Assembly (NCBI RefSeq): GCF_001854405.1 | Contig: NZ_CP017718.1 | Coordinates: 1,178,001 to 1,242,000, forward strand | DNA: 64,000 nt | Source of the DNA: Hyphomonas sp. Mor2 | GTDB lineage: Bacteria > Pseudomonadota > Alphaproteobacteria > Caulobacterales > Hyphomonadaceae | Direction of reading: 5' to 3' | Part shown: in pieces, positions 25,896 through 36,576 of the stretch | How positions within the stretch are numbered: position 1 is the stretch's first letter | Layout: each line of letters opens with the position of its first letter | The notes under the pieces: generated by a model | What the model was told of the DNA's origin: nothing | The model's database searches: none | What the model saw: the letters and a program-made list of their open reading frames with translations, nothing else | Position numbers and translations under genes: made by a program

Positions 25896-28115
25896 GTGTT
25901 TGAGGTCCCGTACTTGGCGTCCAGCGTATTAGCCACTCTCAGACGTAATGGTGGGCTTTGGTTCCAGGGCCTGTTCGTGCTGGCGGCCGTCGGCGGCGCA
26001 GCCGCGACCATTATCGCTTTGGGACGCAGCAGTCCGACCGATCCCATTCCCGAAGGGCTGATGGTCCTGCTGATCGGGAACATGGTCATTCTGGCCGTGC
26101 TGGCGGGCCTGATTTTCTCTCGTTACCTGTCCATTCGAAAACGCCGAGCAGAAGGCGGTGGCCGCCTGACCCGGCGCTTCATGTTGCTGTTCGGAACCGT
26201 GGCCTTGATCCCCGCTGTGATCGTGTCTCTGTTTCTCTGGCTCACCATTGCGCGCGGCATCGATACCTGGCTGGGCGATACGGTCCTGACCCTGGTCGAT
26301 GAGATCGGCACGATTACCGCCGAAAGCGGCGAGCAATTCGCGGCAGAATTCGAGGCGGACGCAGAAGCGGTGGCAGATGATGTGGACGCCTCAGCCGGCG
26401 GCTTTGAAGCCAATCCTGAAGCGTTTGAGACGATTTTCAGCGTGCTCGCGACCTATCGGGAGTTCTCGGCTGCCTACATCATTGACCGCAATGGCTATCC
26501 GTTGGCGATCGCCGAGAATATGAGTTCACCCAACCATTATGGGCGCCCGGCGGCTGAGTATTTCGATGCCGCCGATCGCGGAGAAACGGTGGCCGTCTTG
26601 CGTCCGCAGGCGGGGTATACGTTTGCCCTGCAGCGTCTTGAGAACTTTGGCGGAAGCTATCTGTATCTGGCGCGTCCAGTGGATCCGGAGCTGTTTGCCA
26701 GGCTAGATCGCGCGCGTGAAGCCGGACGAAACTATCGTCTGGCGGAACAGCGCAGCAATGAAATCCGCACCCTGTTCATCGTCTCCTATCTGCAGATCGT
26801 CGCTCTGGTTCTGTTGCTTTCAATTCGCCTGGCGCAGGAAATTGCCGAACGGATCTCTCGCCCGATCAGTCGCCTGGCCAGCGCCGCGCTCGACGTCAGT
26901 GAAGGGCGCCGCGGCGTGTCCGTGCCGCTGCCGGAATCGGATGACGAAGTGCGCGCTCTGTCGAACTCGTTCAACATGATGACCCGGCAATTGGACGAGC
27001 GCCGCGATGACCTCGTGTCGGCCCGTGAAGAGGCCGAGGAACGCCGCCGCTTCCTGGAAACCCTGCTGGTGGAACTGAGCTCTGGCGTTATTCGCATCGA
27101 TTCAGCGGGCATCGTCACCATTGCCAATCGATCCGCAGAAAATCTGCTGGATCAAGGCCAGCTGGAAGGGCGCCTGCTGCCGGAAGTGAACCCTGAGATC
27201 TGGAGCCGGGTCGAGGAAGTGCATACGCGGCGCAGTCAGGATGAGACGTTCATCAATATGATGACCGAAGACGGCCTGCGCCATGTGCGGCTGAAAGTGA
27301 CCTCTGACACGGTCGGCGGCTATGTCATCACGCTTGATGACACGACCCGCCTGATTTCTGCGCAGCGCCAAATGGCCTGGCGCGATGTGGCGCGCCGGAT
27401 CGCGCACGAGATCCGCAATCCGTTGACCCCGATTCAGCTCTCGACCGAACGGATTCGACGGCGTTACGGGGACAAGATTGACGATGAAGACGGCGTGTTC
27501 GAGCGGTGCATCAACACGATTCTCAGACAGGTCTCGGACATTGGCCGCATGGTGCAGGAGTTTTCCGACTTTGCCCGGATGCCGAAACCGACACCAAGTC
27601 GTTTCGACCTCGCCGCCTTGATCACCGATGTTGTCTTCGCCCAGCGCGTCGTCCACCCGGATTATCGCTTTGTGCTGACTTTGCCCGAAAATGGTCTGGA
27701 ATTGCTCGGTGACGAGCGTCTGTTGGGGCAGGCTCTGACCAATATCGTGAAGAATGCGGCGGAAGCGCTCTCACGGCGCCCCGAAACCGATGAAGTTCAA
27801 GGCCAAGTGAGCGTGACCGCGGAGCTGTCTGCGGAAGATGGCTCCGTGCTGATCACCATTGAGGACAACGGACCAGGCTTCCCGCAAGGCGCGCGCGACG
27901 AGCTGATGGAGCCGTATGTGACCGCCCGCGAAGGCGGAACTGGCCTGGGACTTGCGATCGTCAATCGCGTCATCATGGACCATGGCGGCAATGTGCAGCT
28001 GCTTGAACCAACGCACGGGGCCCGGGGGGCGATCGTGAAAATTGTTCTACCACACAGTCTGACCGGAGCGGCAGACGCAGAACATCAGACTTTGGAGTAT
28101 GCCAATGAGTACTGA
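25896..28115 (+). CDS. ntrY: membrane sensor kinase NtrY
   Basis: 739 residues. About four membrane helices, with a periplasmic region between the third and fourth (about 130-290); then HAMP (about 310-365; RISRPISRLASAALDVSEG), PAS (about 380-485) and kinase domains: H-box ARRIAHEIRNPLTPIQLSTE, N-box NIVKNAAEAL, G1 DNGPGFPQGA, G2 GGTGLGLAIVNRVI. NtrY-NtrX control nitrogen, redox or envelope functions depending on species. GTG at 25896 is taken as the start. The end overlaps ntrX. Confidence 0.94.
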   Translation: MFEVPYLASSVLATLRRNGGLWFQGLFVLAAVGGAAATIIALGRSSPTDPIPEGLMVLLIGNMVILAVLAGLIFSRYLSIRKRRAEGGGRLTRRFMLLFGTVALIPAVIVSLFLWLTIARGIDTWLGDTVLTLVDEIGTITAESGEQFAAEFEADAEAVADDVDASAGGFEANPEAFETIFSVLATYREFSAAYIIDRNGYPLAIAENMSSPNHYGRPAAEYFDAADRGETVAVLRPQAGYTFALQRLENFGGSYLYLARPVDPELFARLDRAREAGRNYRLAEQRSNEIRTLFIVSYLQIVALVLLLSIRLAQEIAERISRPISRLASAALDVSEGRRGVSVPLPESDDEVRALSNSFNMMTRQLDERRDDLVSAREEAEERRRFLETLLVELSSGVIRIDSAGIVTIANRSAENLLDQGQLEGRLLPEVNPEIWSRVEEVHTRRSQDETFINMMTEDGLRHVRLKVTSDTVGGYVITLDDTTRLISAQRQMAWRDVARRIAHEIRNPLTPIQLSTERIRRRYGDKIDDEDGVFERCINTILRQVSDIGRMVQEFSDFARMPKPTPSRFDLAALITDVVFAQRVVHPDYRFVLTLPENGLELLGDERLLGQALTNIVKNAAEALSRRPETDEVQGQVSVTAELSAEDGSVLITIEDNGPGFPQGARDELMEPYVTAREGGTGLGLAIVNRVIMDHGGNVQLLEPTHGARGAIVKIVLPHSLTGAADAEHQTLEYANEY

Positions 28116-29496
28116 CATTCTTGTTGTTGATGACGAGCCGGACATTCGGGAACTGATCGCCGGGGTCCTCGAGGATGATGGACATGGTGTCCGCGTCGCC
28201 GCCACGGCTGAACGCGCGATCGAGGAAGTCCGTGGCCGTACGCCAAGCCTGGTGGTTCTGGACGTCTGGCTGCAGGGCAGTGACATGGATGGCCTGGCGG
28301 TCCTCAAATACCTGAAGACGATTGACCCGCTCTTGCCGGTGATCGTGATCAGCGGACACGGCAATGTCGAAACCGCCGTCGCCGCGATCCGCCGCGGCGC
28401 CTATGACTTCATTGAAAAACCGTTCAAGGCAGACCGTCTGCTCCACCTGGTCTCCCGTGCGATTGAATCGTCCAAGCTGAAACGCGAGAATGAAGCCCTG
28501 CGCACGCACAGTTTCTCGGTCTCCGACTGGATCGGCAGTAGCGGCGCAGCGCAAGCACTGCGGGCGCAGATCGAGAAAGTCGCACCCACCAATTCCCGTG
28601 TGCTGGTGTCCGGAGAAGCCGGGGTTGGCAAAGAACTGTGCGCCAAGCTGATCCACGAAAATTCCCGCCGCGCGGGCGGACCGTTCATCGCTGTGAACGC
28701 GGCCAATATTGCGCCAGAGCAGATGGAACGTGAGCTGTTCGGCGAGGAAGACAATGCTGGAATGCCGGTCAAGATCGGGGTGTTCGAGCAGGCCCATGGC
28801 GGCACTTTGTTACTGGATGAAGTCGGCGATATGCCGCTCGGCACGCAGAGCAAGATCCTGCGCGTCCTGACCGAGCAGCGCTTTCAGCGCGTCGGTGGCG
28901 GCTCGGATGTGAATGTCGATGTCCGCGTCATGTCCTCTTCAACCCGCGACCTGGAAGAAGCCATCGCCGCGCAAGGGTTCCGCAAGGACCTCTATTACCG
29001 TTTGAACGTGGTGCCGCTCGGGGTGCCGTCTCTGGCCGATCGCCGTGACGATATTCCAGCCCTGGTCGAGTATTTCAGCGCCCGCATTGCCGATTCGTCC
29101 GGCCTGACGCCGCGCGCCTTCAGTGATGAGGCGATTGCGGTCCTGCAGTCGATGAGCTGGCCCGGCAATGTGCGGCAGCTTCGAAATCTGGTTGAGCGCG
29201 TGCTGATCCTGTCGCGAGACAGTCAGAGCGGCGTGGTCAGTGTCGATGAGCTGCCTCTGGACCGCGGGGCAGGGGATGCAGGCGATGCCATGGGCGTTTC
29301 GGCTGATTTTGTCGGACTGTCCCTGCGCGATGCGCGCGAGCAGTTCGAGCGGGATTATCTCTCGCTCCAGATCACCCGATTTGACGGCAATATCTCTCGG
29401 ACTGCCGAGTTTATTGGCATGGAGCGCTCGGCTCTACACCGAAAATTAAAGGCGCTGGGTGTAAACGCATCAGCGAGTCGCACGGAAAACCGGTAA
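28105..29496 (+). CDS. ntrX: response regulator NtrX
   Basis: 463 residues: receiver (VVDDEPDIRE, phospho-Asp in LVVLDVWLQG, FIEKPFKAD), AAA+ domain with GEAGVGKELCA and GGTLLLDEVGDMPLGTQ, and a Fis-type C-terminus (FDGNISRTAEFIGMERSALH). As in other NtrX proteins the GAFTGA motif is absent (ELFGEEDNAGMPVKIGVFEQ). ATG at 28105, 7 bases after GGAG, is preferred to 28099; both lie inside the end of ntrY. trkA starts at the base after the stop. Confidence 0.94.
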   Translation: MSTDILVVDDEPDIRELIAGVLEDDGHGVRVAATAERAIEEVRGRTPSLVVLDVWLQGSDMDGLAVLKYLKTIDPLLPVIVISGHGNVETAVAAIRRGAYDFIEKPFKADRLLHLVSRAIESSKLKRENEALRTHSFSVSDWIGSSGAAQALRAQIEKVAPTNSRVLVSGEAGVGKELCAKLIHENSRRAGGPFIAVNAANIAPEQMERELFGEEDNAGMPVKIGVFEQAHGGTLLLDEVGDMPLGTQSKILRVLTEQRFQRVGGGSDVNVDVRVMSSSTRDLEEAIAAQGFRKDLYYRLNVVPLGVPSLADRRDDIPALVEYFSARIADSSGLTPRAFSDEAIAVLQSMSWPGNVRQLRNLVERVLILSRDSQSGVVSVDELPLDRGAGDAGDAMGVSADFVGLSLRDAREQFERDYLSLQITRFDGNISRTAEFIGMERSALHRKLKALGVNASASRTENR

Positions 29497-30870
29497 ATGC
29501 GTGTTATCATTTGTGGTGCAGGCCGCGTTGGGCAGGGCATCGCTCGCCATTTGGCGCAAGAGCACCACGACATCACCATGATCGACGAGAATGATGATCT
29601 GATCGAACAGGTTCAGATCGATTTCGACGTGCGCGGTGTGGTCGGCCACGCCGCCCACCCGAACGTCCTGCAGATCGCCGGTGCCGACGCCGCCGACATG
29701 CTGATCGCCGTCACGCACTTCGATGAGATCAACATGGTGATCTGCCAGGTCGCTGATACGCTCTTCTCGGTGCCCACCAAGATCGCGCGGGTCCGGGCCC
29801 AGGCCTATCTGGAGGCCGAGCATTCCGAATTGTTTTCCAAGTCGGCCTTGCCGATCGATCTGATTATCTCACCCGAAATCGAGGTGGGCGAGGCCATCCT
29901 CCGGCGCATCCGGGCCCCCAGCGCGGTGTCGAGCATCTCGTTTGAATCGGGCGAGCTGCAAGTGCTCGGCATGAAGGTTCAGGAAGAGAGCCCGCTTCTG
30001 GAGACCGCCCTCGATCAGATTGCTGGCCTGTTCCCGGATCTCGGCGCACGCGTCATCGGCATCAAACGCGGCGCGTCCGTGTTTGCGCCGAAAGGAAATG
30101 ACCAGTTACAGCCCGCAGATACGGCCTATGTAGCGGTAACGCGAGAGTCGACCCCGCGCCTAAACAAACTGTTCAACCGGGATATCAATCAACACAAACG
30201 CGTCGTCATTGTCGGCGGCGGCAATGTCGGGCTCTATGTGGCGAGCCAGCTGGAGCGTGAAGGCAATGTCCGGGTGCGTATTGTCGAGGCCGATTCTGAA
30301 AAGGCCGATATCGCCGTGTCCGCCCTGAAACAGACGATTGTGATCCATGGCGATGGCCTGACACGCGATGTGCTTGAAGAAGCGGGCGCCGATCAGGCTG
30401 ATATCGTGATTGCGGTGACCAATGACGACAAGACCAATATGCTGATCGGCAAGCTTGCCAAGCAAATCGGCGCCAAGCGCACGCACGCCCTGGTCAATGC
30501 TTATGAACTGGTCGCCATTTCGCAGGACCTGGACATTGATGCCGTGCTGGATCCACGCGCGCTCAGCGTCTCCAAGATCCTGACCAAGCTGCGGCGCGGA
30601 CGCATCCTCTCCGTCGAGTCGCTGGAAGGCGGCATGGCGGAGATTGCCGAAGGCGTGACGCTCGATTCCTCGCCCTTGATCGGCAAGCCGGTCGACTATG
30701 CGAACCTGCCCGACGGCGTCACCTCGGCAGCCATCATTCGCGACGGAGAGATTCTGTTTCCGGCCCCAGCCATGACCGTCCAGACGAACGATCGGCTTCT
30801 GATGTTCTATGAAACCAGCGCGACTCGAAAGGTAGAACAATTCTTCAGGGTCAGCGCTGACTTCTTCTAG
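29497..30870 (+). CDS. trkA: Trk potassium-uptake regulator TrkA
   Basis: 457 residues with the duplicated RCK layout: an NAD-binding fold opening MRVIICGAGRVGQGIA and a second opening RVVIVGGGNVGLYVASQL, each followed by a TrkA-C domain. TrkA is a cytoplasmic, nucleotide-binding gate for the TrkH/TrkG potassium channel. The start codon immediately follows the ntrX stop, so it shares the ntr transcript; ntrYX-trkA adjacency is widespread in alphaproteobacteria. Its channel partner trkH follows 14 bases downstream. Confidence 0.95.
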   Translation: MRVIICGAGRVGQGIARHLAQEHHDITMIDENDDLIEQVQIDFDVRGVVGHAAHPNVLQIAGADAADMLIAVTHFDEINMVICQVADTLFSVPTKIARVRAQAYLEAEHSELFSKSALPIDLIISPEIEVGEAILRRIRAPSAVSSISFESGELQVLGMKVQEESPLLETALDQIAGLFPDLGARVIGIKRGASVFAPKGNDQLQPADTAYVAVTRESTPRLNKLFNRDINQHKRVVIVGGGNVGLYVASQLEREGNVRVRIVEADSEKADIAVSALKQTIVIHGDGLTRDVLEEAGADQADIVIAVTNDDKTNMLIGKLAKQIGAKRTHALVNAYELVAISQDLDIDAVLDPRALSVSKILTKLRRGRILSVESLEGGMAEIAEGVTLDSSPLIGKPVDYANLPDGVTSAAIIRDGEILFPAPAMTVQTNDRLLMFYETSATRKVEQFFRVSADFF

Positions 30871-30884
30871 GCGAGGATGCCGCC

Positions 30885-32294
30885 GTGAATCATCTTGCCA
30901 TTGTAAGGGTGACATCTGCGATCGCACTGGGCTTTGCCGGTCTGTTCCTAGTTTCCTTTCTGGTCGCCCTGGCGTCGGGGGAAGCTGAACAACAAATGGT
31001 ATTTGCGGGAACGGGCGCCACGATTGGCGGGTTTGGCGCGACCGTATTGCTGCTGACTGACAAACCGCAACGCCGTGCGCATGCCCGCGATGGCTTGGCC
31101 GTGGCGATCCTGTTCTGGCTGGTGGGCGGCTTGCTGGCCTCGATCCCGTTCATTGATTATATCGGCGCACCAGACCTGATCGCAGCGTTCTATGAAAGCG
31201 TCTCGAACCTGACGACAACAGGGCATAGCCGGATCGATCCAGCCGTTCATCCGATGTCGACGAGCATTTTTGTCTGGCGCGCCCTGCTGCACCTGATCGG
31301 CGCCATTGCGACCGTAACTATCGCTGCAACCGTCTTTTCCGGCCTCAATCTTGGCGGGCCGGGGGTCCATCGCAATCGCTTCTTCAGTGAGCCCGAAGGC
31401 AGTTTCTTCGATCCGGTCCCGCGCGTGGTCCGGGTGGCCGCCATTCTCGTGCTTAGCAGCACGGTGGTCTTGTCGGCCCTGTTGCTGGCAATCGGCCTTG
31501 CGCCAAGAGATGCCCTGGCGGGCGCGGTCAGCGCGATCTCGACCGGCTTGGTCGACCCAGCGGCCGCCGAGACCGCACCAGCTGGCGGCGCGTTACATGC
31601 GCTGCTGATCTGGTTTGGACTGATCGCCGGGACGTTGGGCCTGGTCGCGATTGACGGTGCCGGGCAGGGGCGGTGGCGTGCGATTCCTTTTGATCCCGAA
31701 GTACTGGCCTGGATCGGAACGCTGGTCTTGATCACAGCCCTGGCGTTTCTAGCTGGGCTGCCGCTGCTGGAAAGCGTGGGCTGGGCCACGTCTTCACTCT
31801 CCACCAGTGGAATAGCGCTGACCGATCCGCAGCAATTTTCGAGGCTGCCCATCGTGCTGGTGCTGTTTCCGGTTTTGATCGGCGGCTCGGCCTTGTCCGC
31901 GGCGGGAGGCTTCAAGCTGGCGCGCCTGATCATTCTGACGCGCCGGGTTGCCCTCGAGTTCGTGCAGCTGGGCTATCGCGGCAGCGTTCAACACTTCAAG
32001 TTTCGAGGACGGAGGCAGTCAGAACGCACAGTCGTGGGCGTATGGGTGTATCTCGTCGGATACATTGTCGCCTGCACGATCGGAACGCTTCTGCTCAGCG
32101 CCACGGGCCTCGCGTTTGATGATGCGATCCGCGCCGGGATTGGCAGTCTGTCGAATGCCGGACACGTCCTGGCAGGCATGAATGCGGAGCTGTCACAGCT
32201 GGCGCAAATCTGTGCAATCCTGGGCATGGTTCTTGGGCGTTTGGAGGTGATTGCGCTTCTTCCAGCCCTGAATCCAACTTTTTGGCAAAGATGA
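30885..32294 (+). CDS. trkH: TrkH-family potassium channel subunit
   Basis: 469 residues, strongly hydrophobic with four membrane-pore-membrane repeats. Selectivity-filter-like loops: SVSNLTTTGHSRI, AVSAISTGLVDPA, TSSLSTSGIALTD and IGSLSNAGHVLAG, each keeping the central glycine. TrkH imports potassium under control of TrkA encoded just upstream. The start is GTG at 30885 after GGCGAGG; an ATG at 30877 opens only a three-codon frame. The gene ends 70 bases before hfq. Confidence 0.9.
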   Translation: MNHLAIVRVTSAIALGFAGLFLVSFLVALASGEAEQQMVFAGTGATIGGFGATVLLLTDKPQRRAHARDGLAVAILFWLVGGLLASIPFIDYIGAPDLIAAFYESVSNLTTTGHSRIDPAVHPMSTSIFVWRALLHLIGAIATVTIAATVFSGLNLGGPGVHRNRFFSEPEGSFFDPVPRVVRVAAILVLSSTVVLSALLLAIGLAPRDALAGAVSAISTGLVDPAAAETAPAGGALHALLIWFGLIAGTLGLVAIDGAGQGRWRAIPFDPEVLAWIGTLVLITALAFLAGLPLLESVGWATSSLSTSGIALTDPQQFSRLPIVLVLFPVLIGGSALSAAGGFKLARLIILTRRVALEFVQLGYRGSVQHFKFRGRRQSERTVVGVWVYLVGYIVACTIGTLLLSATGLAFDDAIRAGIGSLSNAGHVLAGMNAELSQLAQICAILGMVLGRLEVIALLPALNPTFWQR

Positions 32295-32364
32295 TACCGC
32301 TTTGGCTTGCAAACTGAGGTCAATCGTTATAGCGGCTGCAATATAAAAGAAGGGCAGAAGAACA

Positions 32365-32607
32365 ATGTCTTCAGATAAAAAGCAAAACCTCCAGGATACT
32401 TTCCTTAACGCAGTCCGCAAATCCAAGACTCCTTTGACGATTTTTTTGGTCAATGGCGTGAAGTTGCAGGGCGTCGTCACCTGGTTTGACAACTTTTGTG
32501 TGTTGCTGCGCGGCGATGGCCGCCCACCGCAGCTGGTCTACAAGCACGCAATTTCGACCATCGCTCCCGGTGCCCATGTCCAGCTCTTCGATGAAGAAGA
32601 TAGCTAA
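32365..32607 (+). CDS. hfq: RNA chaperone Hfq
   Basis: 80 residues. Forms a hexameric ring that pairs small RNAs with mRNAs. The Sm1 region ([39 protein letters not shown]) and Sm2 with [10 protein letters not shown] carry the classic Sm2 signature (YKHA). A short acidic tail (FDEEDS) ends the protein, as in other alphaproteobacteria. AGAAGGGCAGAAGA stands before the ATG. hflX follows after 5 bases, an hfq-hflX arrangement conserved in many proteobacteria. Confidence 0.97.
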   Translation: MSSDKKQNLQDTFLNAVRKSKTPLTIFLVNGVKLQGVVTWFDNFCVLLRGDGRPPQLVYKHAISTIAPGAHVQLFDEEDS

Positions 32608-32612
32608 GACGT

Positions 32613-33950
32613 TTGACGCAAAAACCGATTGATCTCGAACAGAAGCCTGAAACGGCGGGGATCATAATTCCATGGACCCAGGTCGCAGACCGACCCGGCG
32701 AAGAGCGGCTGCAGGAAACAGCCGGCCTTGTCGAAGCACTGGGCTGTGAGCTGGCCTTCCTGCGCGCTGAGCAGGTTCGGAAGCCGACGCCTGGCTATTT
32801 GTTGTCGGGCGGCTTGCTCGACCGGCTGATCATGGACGTCAAAGGCTATGACTGCTCGATGGTCATTGTCGATGCGTCCCTGACCCCGATCCAGCAGCGC
32901 AATCTCGAGACGAAGCTCGGTGTGAAGGTGATCGACCGTACGGGACTTATTCTCGAGATTTTCGGGCTTCGGGCGCGGACCAAGGAAGGAACGCTGCAGG
33001 TCGAGTTGGCGCGACTGCTCTATGAGCGATCTCGTCTGGTCCGAACCTGGACTCACCTGGAACGCCAGCGCGGTGGCCGCGGCTTCCTGGGCGGCCCGGG
33101 CGAGACTCAGCTCGAGGCCGACAAGCGCATGATCGACCGCGCCGTCGGGCGCCTGCGCCGCGATCTGGAAGAGGTGAAACGCACCCGGCGCGTCCAGCGT
33201 GAGGGTCGCAAGCGCCGCGACAGCCGCATAGTGGCTTTGGTCGGGTATACGAATGCCGGAAAGTCGACCCTGTTCAATCGTCTGACCGGGGCCGACGTGA
33301 TGGCCAAGGACATGCCGTTCGCGACGCTCGATACGACGATCCGGAAGCTCGAATTGCCGGTGCTTGGCGAGGCGAGCCTGGTCGATACGGTCGGATTCAT
33401 CTCAGATCTTCCGACCCATCTGGTCGATAGTTTCCGCGCCACGCTCGAAGAGGCGCTGGAGGCGGATCTGCTCATCCATGTCCGCGATCGCGCCAGCGAT
33501 GCGGATGAGGACCAGAAACACGACGTCCTCCACGTGCTGCGTCAGCTAGCTGACCTGGAAGGCGTCGAGCTGCCACCGATGATCGAGGTCTGGAACAAGA
33601 TTGATCTGGTCGCTGACTTTGTCCGCGACGGTTTGATGGCGGAGCTGGACCGGGTGCAGGAGCGGATCATCGCAGCGCCGGTCTCTGCGGTGACGGGCGA
33701 GGGGATCGACGCGCTGATCCAGGTGATCGAGGAGGTTCTGGATCGCGGCCGGGCGCGCTTCCGGGCGCGTCTGACCAACAAGGATGGGGCGTTTCGCGCC
33801 TGGCTCTATGAGAACACCCAGGTCGAGGACGAAACCTATTCCGACACCGGCGAGGCACGCCTGACGCTGACCCTCACCAAGGATGAGTTCGGACGTCTGG
33901 CGGCGCGCTTCCCCAAAGAGCTGAACACGCAATTCGAGAAGGTGGATTAG
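32613..33950 (+). CDS. hflX: ribosome-associated GTPase HflX
   Basis: 445 residues. HflX binds the 50S subunit and splits stalled ribosomes, especially after heat. An N-terminal HflX domain (about 20-200; GYLLSGGLLDRL, glycine-rich RGGRGFLGGPGETQLE) precedes the G domain: G1 VGYTNAGKSTLFN, switch I FATLDTTIRKL, G3 DTVGFISDLP, G4 NKID, and a C-terminal extension. TTG at 32613 is the likely start, 5 bases after hfq; no better ATG lies near. DUF3088 begins at the base after its stop. Confidence 0.95.
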   Translation: MTQKPIDLEQKPETAGIIIPWTQVADRPGEERLQETAGLVEALGCELAFLRAEQVRKPTPGYLLSGGLLDRLIMDVKGYDCSMVIVDASLTPIQQRNLETKLGVKVIDRTGLILEIFGLRARTKEGTLQVELARLLYERSRLVRTWTHLERQRGGRGFLGGPGETQLEADKRMIDRAVGRLRRDLEEVKRTRRVQREGRKRRDSRIVALVGYTNAGKSTLFNRLTGADVMAKDMPFATLDTTIRKLELPVLGEASLVDTVGFISDLPTHLVDSFRATLEEALEADLLIHVRDRASDADEDQKHDVLHVLRQLADLEGVELPPMIEVWNKIDLVADFVRDGLMAELDRVQERIIAAPVSAVTGEGIDALIQVIEEVLDRGRARFRARLTNKDGAFRAWLYENTQVEDETYSDTGEARLTLTLTKDEFGRLAARFPKELNTQFEKVD

Positions 33951-34295
33951 ATGAGCGACAAAGACGTACTTTTCCTGTTGCCGCCGGGCTTTGAGGACAA
34001 TGACCGGCGCGAGTTCTGTCCCGAATGCGCGGAACTGTGGGGCGTGCTGCACTATTTTCCTGCGATCAAGGAAGCGCTGGAGATTCGGTATGTCGGGATC
34101 GCGCATCCGCGCGCGCCAATCTGCGAGGAATTGGGCGATGGGCGCTGGAATGCGCCGACCCTTGTGCTGGCGTCGGCGAATGCAGACCTCGCAGAGGCCG
34201 AGCGCGCGAGCGGGAAGGCCTATCTCGGTTCGGCCCGCGCGATCGCGAGATACTTCGCTGAGCGCTTCGGCACGCCTATGCCTCGAGGCAGTTAA
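33951..34295 (+). CDS. DUF3088 protein
   Basis: 114 residues, matching the small DUF3088 family. It starts VLFLLPPGFEDNDRREFCPE and keeps a CxxC pair (FCPECAELWG) reminiscent of a thioredoxin-like or metal-binding site, then a cis-Pro-like NAPTLVLA strand that would also fit a thioredoxin fold. The function is unknown. It directly abuts hflX and may be translated from the same message, in a block of protein-quality-control genes. Confidence 0.8.
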   Translation: MSDKDVLFLLPPGFEDNDRREFCPECAELWGVLHYFPAIKEALEIRYVGIAHPRAPICEELGDGRWNAPTLVLASANADLAEAERASGKAYLGSARAIARYFAERFGTPMPRGS

Positions 34296-34388
34296 GCGAC
34301 ATCCACACCTTGTAACACGCCGCGAATGGACAAATATAACGGCGTCTGCCAGACCATGGCCAAATCTATTCCGCTTGAAGGTAGTTTT

Positions 34389-35012
34389 ATGTTCGATCCG
34401 CGCCCGACCGATGTGAACCTCGTCCCCACTGTTATTGAGCAAACCAGCCGGGGGGAGCGTGCTTTCGATATCTTCTCGCGCCTGCTCAAAGAGCGTCTGA
34501 TTTTCATTACCGGCCCGATTGACGACACGACGGCGTCGCTAGTCTGTGCCCAGCTTCTCTTCTTGGAGTCAGAGAACCCCAAGAAAGACATCGCGATCTA
34601 TATTAACAGCCCCGGCGGATATGTGACGGCGGGCCTCGCGATTTACGATACGATGCAATATATCCGCTGCCCGATCTCGACCGTCTGCATTGGTCAGGCG
34701 GCCAGCATGGGCTCGCTTCTGCTGGCGGCCGGCGATGAAGGCAATCGCATCGCGCTGCCCAATGCCCGCATCATGGTGCACCAGCCTTCTGGCGGATATC
34801 GCGGCGTCGCGAAGGATATTGAGCGGCACGCCGACGAAATCCTCGATCTGAAGAAGCGCCTGAATAACATCTACGTGAAGCATACCGGCCAAGACTATGA
34901 CACGATTGAGAAAAAACTTGATCGCGACACGTTCATGACGGCTGAAGAAGCTAAGGATTTTGGAATTATCGACACGGTTTACGAGCGCCGCACCGACCCG
35001 GGTGAAGAGTAA
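34389..35012 (+). CDS. clpP: ATP-dependent Clp protease proteolytic subunit
   Basis: 207 residues. Forms a 14-subunit chamber that degrades proteins fed by ClpX or ClpA. Catalytic triad: Ser in [11 protein letters not shown], His in [11 protein letters not shown] and Asp in the C-terminal handle region. The N-terminal [19 protein letters not shown] fits processed ClpP. ATG at 34389 after AAGGTAG is preferred over 34326. clpX follows 134 bases downstream and lon further on. Confidence 0.96.
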   Translation: MFDPRPTDVNLVPTVIEQTSRGERAFDIFSRLLKERLIFITGPIDDTTASLVCAQLLFLESENPKKDIAIYINSPGGYVTAGLAIYDTMQYIRCPISTVCIGQAASMGSLLLAAGDEGNRIALPNARIMVHQPSGGYRGVAKDIERHADEILDLKKRLNNIYVKHTGQDYDTIEKKLDRDTFMTAEEAKDFGIIDTVYERRTDPGEE

Positions 35013-35146
35013 ACGGCACTCATCCTGCATCACGAATGAACGCTAAGACTTGCGTGAGCCCGTAAGGGTTTTAAAGTTGTAACTAGTTTCTGGGATTCGT
35101 CCCCGGTAAATCGCATGTTAAGGCATGCGTGTCATAGAGGTTGCCA

Positions 35147-36415
<1,269 letters not shown>

Positions 36416-36576
36416 AATTCGGGCGCTCATAGGACAGAATTGTCAGATTTCCACCGTTATTTGGTGGTTGAACTCGTCTTGTGCGAACATCAAATGAAAC
36501 AGACGCCAGAATCATCCGACAACAGGATGAAGGTGATGGTCGCCGCTGAGCGGGACCAGATGCAAAGGAGTCGAAT

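Noticed and set aside
30877-30888. ATG-started leader peptide before trkH
   Set aside because: The frame is only three codons before a stop and has no supporting signal.
34310-34340. Promoter before clpP (TTGTAA and TATAAC)
   Set aside because: The spacing is 19 bases and the match to housekeeping or heat-shock patterns is weak.
36451-36467. CCACC...GGTGG hairpin after clpX as a terminator
   Set aside because: Only five base pairs and no T run.
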